Assembly (NCBI GenBank): GCA_001931905.2
Contig: MSJI02000878.1
Span: 83,403-147,402, forward strand
Length of the DNA stretch: 64,000 bases
From: Cladosporium sp. IMV 00045
Taxonomy: Eukaryota; Ascomycota; Dothideomycetes; Cladosporiales; Cladosporiaceae
Reading direction: 5' to 3'
Below are positions 58,279-64,000 of the stretch, piece after piece (within the stretch, counting starts at the first letter, position 1; every line of letters starts with the position of its first letter). The notes below the pieces were generated by a model. That model saw only the letters and a list, made by a program, of their open reading frames with translations, searched no databases and was not told the DNA's origin. The translations under genes and the position numbers were made by a program.

Positions 58279-59428
58279 ATGTCCCCCACCGACGCGAGAA
58301 CCCACGTCCCCTCCGCCGGCGCCTCGCCCTCCACCACCCTGCTCGGCACGCCCAAAGTAGACTTCAGCAAACCGCTCGATTTGACCGTGCTTCAGGGCAA
58401 AGTCGCCCTCGTGACGGGTGGAGCGGCGGGGATTGGTCTGGGAATCGTGGAAGCTCTCGCGAGCGCTGGAGCGTGGGTGGCGCTTTGCGATCTTGACGTG
58501 GCAAAGGGGGAGGGGGTGGAGAGGGAGTTGAGCGGGAAGGGATATAAGTGCGTTATGCCCTCTGGCTAATAATCCCATCGACGCGCGAACAATGGGCTAA
58601 CACGCGCGCGCGCAAAAGAGTGAAATTCATCCCCACCGACGTAACCTCGTACGCCTCGCAACTTTCCGCTTTCAAAACAACCCTGTCCTGGACCTCTTCC
58701 CGCCTGGACATCGTGATCCCCAACGCCGGCGTGCCGGGTTCTCTGAGCAAAGAGTCCTTCACAGCCCTCGACCCCGAGGCCGATCCGCCTGAACCGCCTA
58801 CGCTGGCGCTGCAAGTGAACCTCACGGGAGTTTACTACACGGCGCTGCTGGCGGTGCATTATTTCAATGTTCTGCATAGTGGCAAGACCGCAGGTGAAGG
58901 GGATGGGTCCTTCAAGCCGCAGCTGTGCTTCATCTCCTCGCTCGCGGGGTATGGAGATCTACCCTTTTCGGCAGACTACGGCGCGGCGAAGTTCGGTGTG
59001 CGAGGGCTCTGGCGGGATTTGCGCGGTAGGAGGGGCGTTAATGGACTAGGTGGGACGCAGGCGAATTTGATCGCGCCGACGTACATTCGCACGGCGATGA
59101 CGGAGGGGTTCGCGGAGGAGGGGGAGAGGATGGGGTTGAAGTTTGGGGAGGTGGGGGATGTGGTGCAGGGGGTTTTGAGGGCGGTGGTGGATGGGGATGT
59201 TGATGGTGAGTTTTTATGTCCTCGTGGAATGCTGGGCTTGTGATGTTGAAATCATGGCTGACTGACTGCTTTTCTTGTCGAATTCTAGCAAGGGCGATAG
59301 CCATCGTGGCCGGAGGCGATGAGCCTGGCTCGATGAATTTTGATCTGCAGGATGATCCCATGGATCATGATGGGGGGAAGGCCCTGCTGGAGGCGGTGCA
59401 GTCTGGTAAGTTGGGGTTGATTTTTTGA
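58279..59428 (+). CDS. Short-chain dehydrogenase/reductase
   Basis: Three exons: 58279-58547, 58619-59205 and 59289-59428, giving 331 aa. The Rossmann motif is VALVTGGAAGIGLGI, then DVTSY (adenine contact) and NAGVPGS. The catalytic region is FISSLAGYG followed by SADYGAAKFGVRG, the Tyr-x-x-x-Lys pair. Loop residues after the active site read IAPTYIRTAMTEGF. The overall pattern resembles fungal 15-hydroxyprostaglandin-dehydrogenase-like SDRs, cytosolic NAD(P)-dependent oxidoreductases of unknown substrate. A GTAAGT near 59406 could be a further donor, but family members end at about this point. Confidence 0.88.
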
Positions 59429-62133
59429 TCTGTCGATGAATGAGATTGAAGTCATGGTGTGCTGGTGTCCTGCACTGTCGAATGGCACAATCCGTGGGGA
59501 ATGTCCTGATGGCGTGTTCGAGCGTCGCTATATGCCTCGTGAAAGAATATATCGTTAGCTCTGGTTAGCAGATCGCAATTCCAAGCGAATTGAGTGTGCT
59601 TCTTCAAGAATTGTATCGTCATCTCTGATGAGTAGCGGGAGAGCGATTTGCCGTTGAATGTCCGCGATCAGTTTATGGACGTGAACGGGGGGTTTTGTAC
59701 AACGCGTGGATGGCGGATGGCTTACTTGGACCTCGGCTGTAGGAGTCAGTGTTGTTTGACGGCTGGTGAAACCAATCAACAGTACTGTGCATCGTTAATG
59801 GCCGATACACTTGCGTGTAACATTTGAATCTCCAGTAGTCCGTTTCATATCAATGACTCGGGTCTCAAGCATGCTGCATTTCAGCACTGATTCGTGCGGT
59901 GTAAGCTTACTCATGAAGCAGCTTTGAGTATGATCAGATGATGCCTATCCTTCAGATCTCTGTGCGACAGCTCCACATGGCTAGCGAAGGGGTTTGATGC
60001 ATCGGTGGGAGGCATGTTGCTCCCCTGCGCTGCTCAGGGTTTCGGCTTCGCTCCAGAGGCTTGGCACTCACGTGATATTTGACCTCACTTCATCGGGGTC
60101 CATCTCCGAGACTGGATATATTGCAAGATGACTTCTTGAAAACCGCAAAAGCACTGCTTCACTTTTTCGGGCTCGATTCTCGCAACACGTCTCGAGATAT
60201 CACATCTCAAGCGGGCGATCGGCCCCATTGGCGCTTCAAGTTCCGGAGAAAACTCCTGTGATGCTGTCTGGCCCTTCATTCGCCCTCAGCAACAGCGCAA
60301 TCGGACGTTTGTTGAAGAGCTAGCGCAACAAGCCGGTCGGGGTCGCGTTTCTCAATGAAGTGCTACGGTTATACCACGCCGGCCTTTCAAGGGCCTTGTT
60401 GGCAAGTACCAGAGGCGCGGGGTTGACTCCTCATGCGAGCGGGCGTGTCATTGGAGACGATCTTTGTCATTGCCAGTATCGATTTGTAATGACGAGTCGA
60501 GATTCCCTTGCGATATCAATCCAAAGATGCCAGCTGGAGGCGTTGCGGCCTTGGCAATGTGGTCATTTTTGTCGCATAGCTGAGGCGAGAGTCCACTGTG
60601 GTTCCGGTTGATGTTTTTGCTTCAGAACAAGTTTTAGGTCTGGGCTCATGATAGAATTTTTGCGCTGGCCATGGCGATCTGGTTCCGGTTGGCACTCCGA
60701 CGTGCGCTTTTGCATGGGTGCTTTGTGCGGCACAACCCTTCTTATCAAAGTTGGTCGTTTGAGTTGTCTTTTTCGCTGGTGACACAGATCTGCGGCTCTG
60801 CTGCCTCAATCACTGCCGTCATGCAGCCTGCCCGAGCAGCACGATTCCGTGCTCACACAACACAGGAGATCAGCGAAATAGGCGAGGTCTCGAACTGCAG
60901 ACGAAAAGAGGTGGGAGAGGATACGCAGGCAGCCCCTGGTGAGGCGGTTTCTGTGGCCGGGCAGAGCGAATTGGCAGTGCGTGATGTGCGCTGCACTCCG
61001 GCCCCTGGCTGCTTGCGGCTCCGGCATGTTACTTGGGTGAGAACAAGTCGCTGCCATAGATTGGCAGGCCAGCCACCCTTAGTACTCATGGCGATGTAGA
61101 CAGGGCCAAGTGACGTCCATGGTATTGCTGGCGCAGGAGGTAGGGTCCAACTTGCACTCTTCGATCCATCGGGCAATGTTCGATTCTGAAGGTTCTGCGG
61201 TGTGAGCATCTCAACCCTCGATCCCTCTCCTCTTTCTCTGATGATGACGCCGTGAATGATCCACTCTGCGTTGCCCAAATCCGTAAACAGCCTAGACCTG
61301 AACCTCTGTTCAAGGCTGAGGCATGGCGTCCTCGAATTGCAGCTGGCATTCTGGGGTTGGAGATAATTCCGACGCCGCTCGGATGGGTGAGTCGCGCACA
61401 AAGACGAGGGAAAAGGTTCCGTGTCTACAGATATTCTGGGCCCGCAAATTGTCACCTGATGCTTTTCTTGCCCCCCTAGGCTTGCGAGCCCCAGATTTCG
61501 CCCACGCAATTTTGACGTCTACAATGACCAACCTCGCGACCATTCGTCGGTGACCAGCACGACCTTCCGCCTTCGCAAGAAAAGTAGCGCGTTGCAGCAA
61601 GGGAACTGTGTCTGGTCGACAACTGCCCTCACGCCGAATCGCCCACCCGCCCTCAGCCAGCCGTGCCCACAGGACCGCAATCCCTGCTCGATGTCGAATA
61701 GGCCGGTCAAGACAGCCACACAGTCACACACCTGGCCTTCCGCTCCCTGCTGCCACGCCAATCGCCTGCTGGACGAAAACCCAATCTCGTGCACGCAGCT
61801 GAGCCGGACTGGAGCAAGTTCCAACTACTCGCCACGTCATTGCTAGCATATCGCGCACATACAGGCATCGCCTCCTGGCACCTTCGTGGACGGTAGAATA
61901 TTGGTGTCACTCACCCAAGACAGCTGACAGCGTCTGTCCACGGGAACAGCACAACGCCCGGATCTTGGGGTTTCGTCCTGCAACGCGGAGCCGGAAACTT
62001 GTCCGAATTTGCATGAAGACAATGGTCGGTCAATATTATTCGGCACTCCTCTAATCCAGACTGTTGTAACAAGCCAGCGACCACAGCGGGTCCAGCGACG
62101 CCGTATTCATTGGCGAAGTGGCGAAGCGGGCTA
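59429..62133. other. Spacer before the Zn2Cys6 gene
   Basis: 2.7 kb. Minus-strand frames around 60853-61509 are open, but their composition is unconvincing and no family is recognised. Presumably it holds promoter sequence for the transcription factor. No tRNA-like box pair is found. Confidence 0.4.
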
Positions 62134-64000
62134 ATGGCGAACGAGGAGAGGCGCGGACCACGGAGGCTTGCGCCAAAGCTTCCACCGACTACCACTTCAT
62201 CCAACTCCAGCTCATACACGCCCGAAACATCCCAATCGCAGGTGTTGGCGCAAGACGCACAAACCACTGCGGTCACGAAGCCGAAGCGTGCACAAGTCAG
62301 AGCCGCGTGTACGGCGTGCCAACGCGGAAAGGCAAAGGTAAGATAATTTGAGCACAATCCGCGACAAAGTGCCAAATGCAATGCGACGCAATGATCTGAT
62401 GCCGTTGTCAATAGTGCGATGGCATACGACCTTCCTGTAGCCGCTGCGCCAAGAAGGGCGCCATCTGTGAGTACGATGTCGAGCCCGATACCTCCCGGTC
62501 GATATCAATGCGACGCAAGAACGAAACGCTTCAGAGCGAGAATGATCGACTGCGACAACTTCTGATGTACATCCGCACCCGATCCGAAGTCGAATCCATG
62601 GAAATCTACCGGAGAGTCCGGGTGGCCGTCGATCCTTTGGACGTTATAGAGCTCCTGCGAAGCGGCGACCTCCTGTTGCAACGCAGCGCCACCGATGCAT
62701 CTGGAGGAAGCGAGACACCTGCCTCTGGTCTGGGGAACCTGGACATCAGCGCTCTGGACAACAGCGCCATCAAAGTACGCGCCAGGCCTTGGACGAAGGT
62801 GGCCGGTGACGGGTTGGTGTCGGAGCTCATATCTTCCTTCTTCGCCTACGACAATGGATTCTACTTGTCTTTCGTCGACCAGGAGAGCTTCCTAGACGAC
62901 ATGATGACAGGCGACGCCGAAAACTCCGAATTCTGCTCTCCGCTACTTGTCCATGCGATCTGTGCTCTGCGATGTGTAAGCGACATCCGACGCCTTTTCG
63001 AGCTCAACTAACGTCAGCGCTAGTCAACTTCGGAAAGAGCGAGAGTATTTGGTTCAATCCAGGGGTTCGACACTCGCGAACGCTTCTTGTACGAAGCTCG
63101 ACGCCTTCTTGATCTCGACTATGGCCGAAGGTCGCTCTCGACGGTCCAGGCACTTCTGATCCTCTATACTTGCTATACGGGGCAAGGACGTGACAGAGGC
63201 GGTCTACAATATCGACACGCTGCTTATGAGATGCTGAAGCGACTGCAAGCCAAGTTAGAAGCCAAGTTTCAAGACCCGGGATTGGCGGACGACGACGGCA
63301 GAAACCGATACCAGAAAGCAATCTCAAGAGCGCTCTGGGGTATATACTGCTTTGAAAGGTGAGGCCCACCCCCGTAGAAGCCACACCGACGCTAAGCTGA
63401 CCTGTGCTACACCACTTCCAGCATTTCCGCATCTGCATATCTGCAACCTTCATTGGTCCGAGCTCCCACCATTCCTCGACGCTTCGTCGACAATGGGAAC
63501 ATCGATCCAGCGGTTACGGGCCACAGAGCATCAGAGCCGGAACCCCAGCTGTCAGCGTACGTTTTAAATGCAACTTGCGACATATCAGAGCGCTTGTATG
63601 ATGCAATGGTCGAGTATAGCAGCAATGGGATAGATTCAAGGATCAGGCTCTACCATGATCTGCGTCAGTGGGGCAGCAATACGCCTTCACTCGTTCGTGC
63701 GGATACAAACTTTTGCCCTGAGACCAGCCTCTTGAGGTAAGTCTTGCTCAGAAAAGTGATCCTTTCAGAAATACGCGATAGACTAACACCTTTGACCTCA
63801 GCATGTACGAAGATATGGTAGCCTTGAGTCTTTTCCGCCCACTGGATTCGAATCAGCGCCTCCCCGACGACCTTGGCACGTCCGGTCTTCTCTGCCTACA
63901 CCACTGCAAACGGACGTTGGAAACATCCGAAAGGTGCTGGGAAGCGTGGCCAGGCGACGATTACTCGATCATGAACCTTTACCCGCTTTACCACGTCGCC
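62134..64000 (+). CDS. Zn2Cys6 fungal transcription factor, 3' part outside the window
   Basis: Five exons seen: 62134-62337, 62415-62975, 63024-63358, 63422-63736 and 63802 to the window end, all in frame, partial at the 3' side. The binuclear zinc cluster has C59, C62, C69, C76, C79 and C86 (CX2CX6CX6CX2CX6C). The first intron falls exactly before C69. Next comes a heptad-like dimerisation helix (RRKNETLQSENDRLRQLL). The middle homology region of the fungal-specific regulator domain follows (LISSFFAYDNGFYLSFVDQE, LYEARRLLDLDYGRRSLSTV, LLILYTCYTGQGRDRGG). Such proteins are nuclear and often control nutrient or secondary-metabolism genes. The target is unknown. The SDR upstream is a candidate partner by position only. 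Confidence 0.88.

Noticed and set aside
60853..61509. 218-codon minus-strand open frame in the spacer before the Zn2Cys6 gene
   Set aside because: The composition is not protein-like over its length and it has no family resemblance. Left as non-coding, though a lineage-specific gene cannot be excluded.

Overview
The window is nuclear DNA of a filamentous ascomycete (Pezizomycotina). Genes are compact, on both strands, and carry short introns of about 50-85 nt with GTRNGT donors, CTRAC or CTGAC branch sites and YAG acceptors. The protein set is typically fungal: Pex8, Pex26-like, Nse4, Iwr1, Vps34, PKA catalytic subunit, Zn2Cys6 regulator. The mix (secreted L-amino-acid oxidase, pisatin-demethylase-like P450, Myb-like regulator with a His/Gln tract) would suit a Dothideomycete, but the sequence alone does not fix the species. 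I see no rRNA or tRNA gene, no intact transposon, no CRISPR and no AT-rich RIP-like block.

Layout. 0.3-1.7 kb: Pex26-like tail-anchored peroxin. 1.7-9.7 kb: 8 kb without a convincing gene, ending at a Myb/SANT-like regulator (9.7-10.6 kb). 11.8-17.5 kb: Iwr1 (-), PARN/CAF1-type nuclease (+), isochorismatase-like hydrolase (+). 17.7-22.5 kb: unknown protein (-), Pex8 ending in SKL (-), and divergently a TMEM170-family membrane protein (+). 22.8-27.9 kb: a repeat-containing unknown protein (-), a repeat-rich spacer, a secreted L-amino-acid oxidase (-). 28.6-35.9 kb: Isy1 (+), Mte1/Dbl2-like DUF2439 protein (-), NC2-alpha (+), Sec61-beta (+). 36.7-44.3 kb: four-exon P450 (-) and two divergent PLOD-like glycosyltransferase paralogues. 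45-53.3 kb: acidic unknown protein, Nse4, Vps34 (all +), mitochondrial phosphate carrier (-). 55.3-64 kb: PKA catalytic subunit, SDR, and a Zn2Cys6 regulator cut by the window end (all +).

Most genes are unrelated housekeeping functions: mRNA decay and splicing, Pol II import and repression, genome stability, protein translocation, vesicle lipid kinase, mitochondrial transport. There is no obvious metabolic cluster. The least ordinary parts are the related repeats inside and upstream of the unknown protein at 22.8-23.9 kb, the divergent glycosyltransferase pair, the 8-kb gene-poor region, and two genes whose first coding exon is only 3 or 5 nt. Exon coordinates were derived by hand from splice signals and reading-frame continuity.
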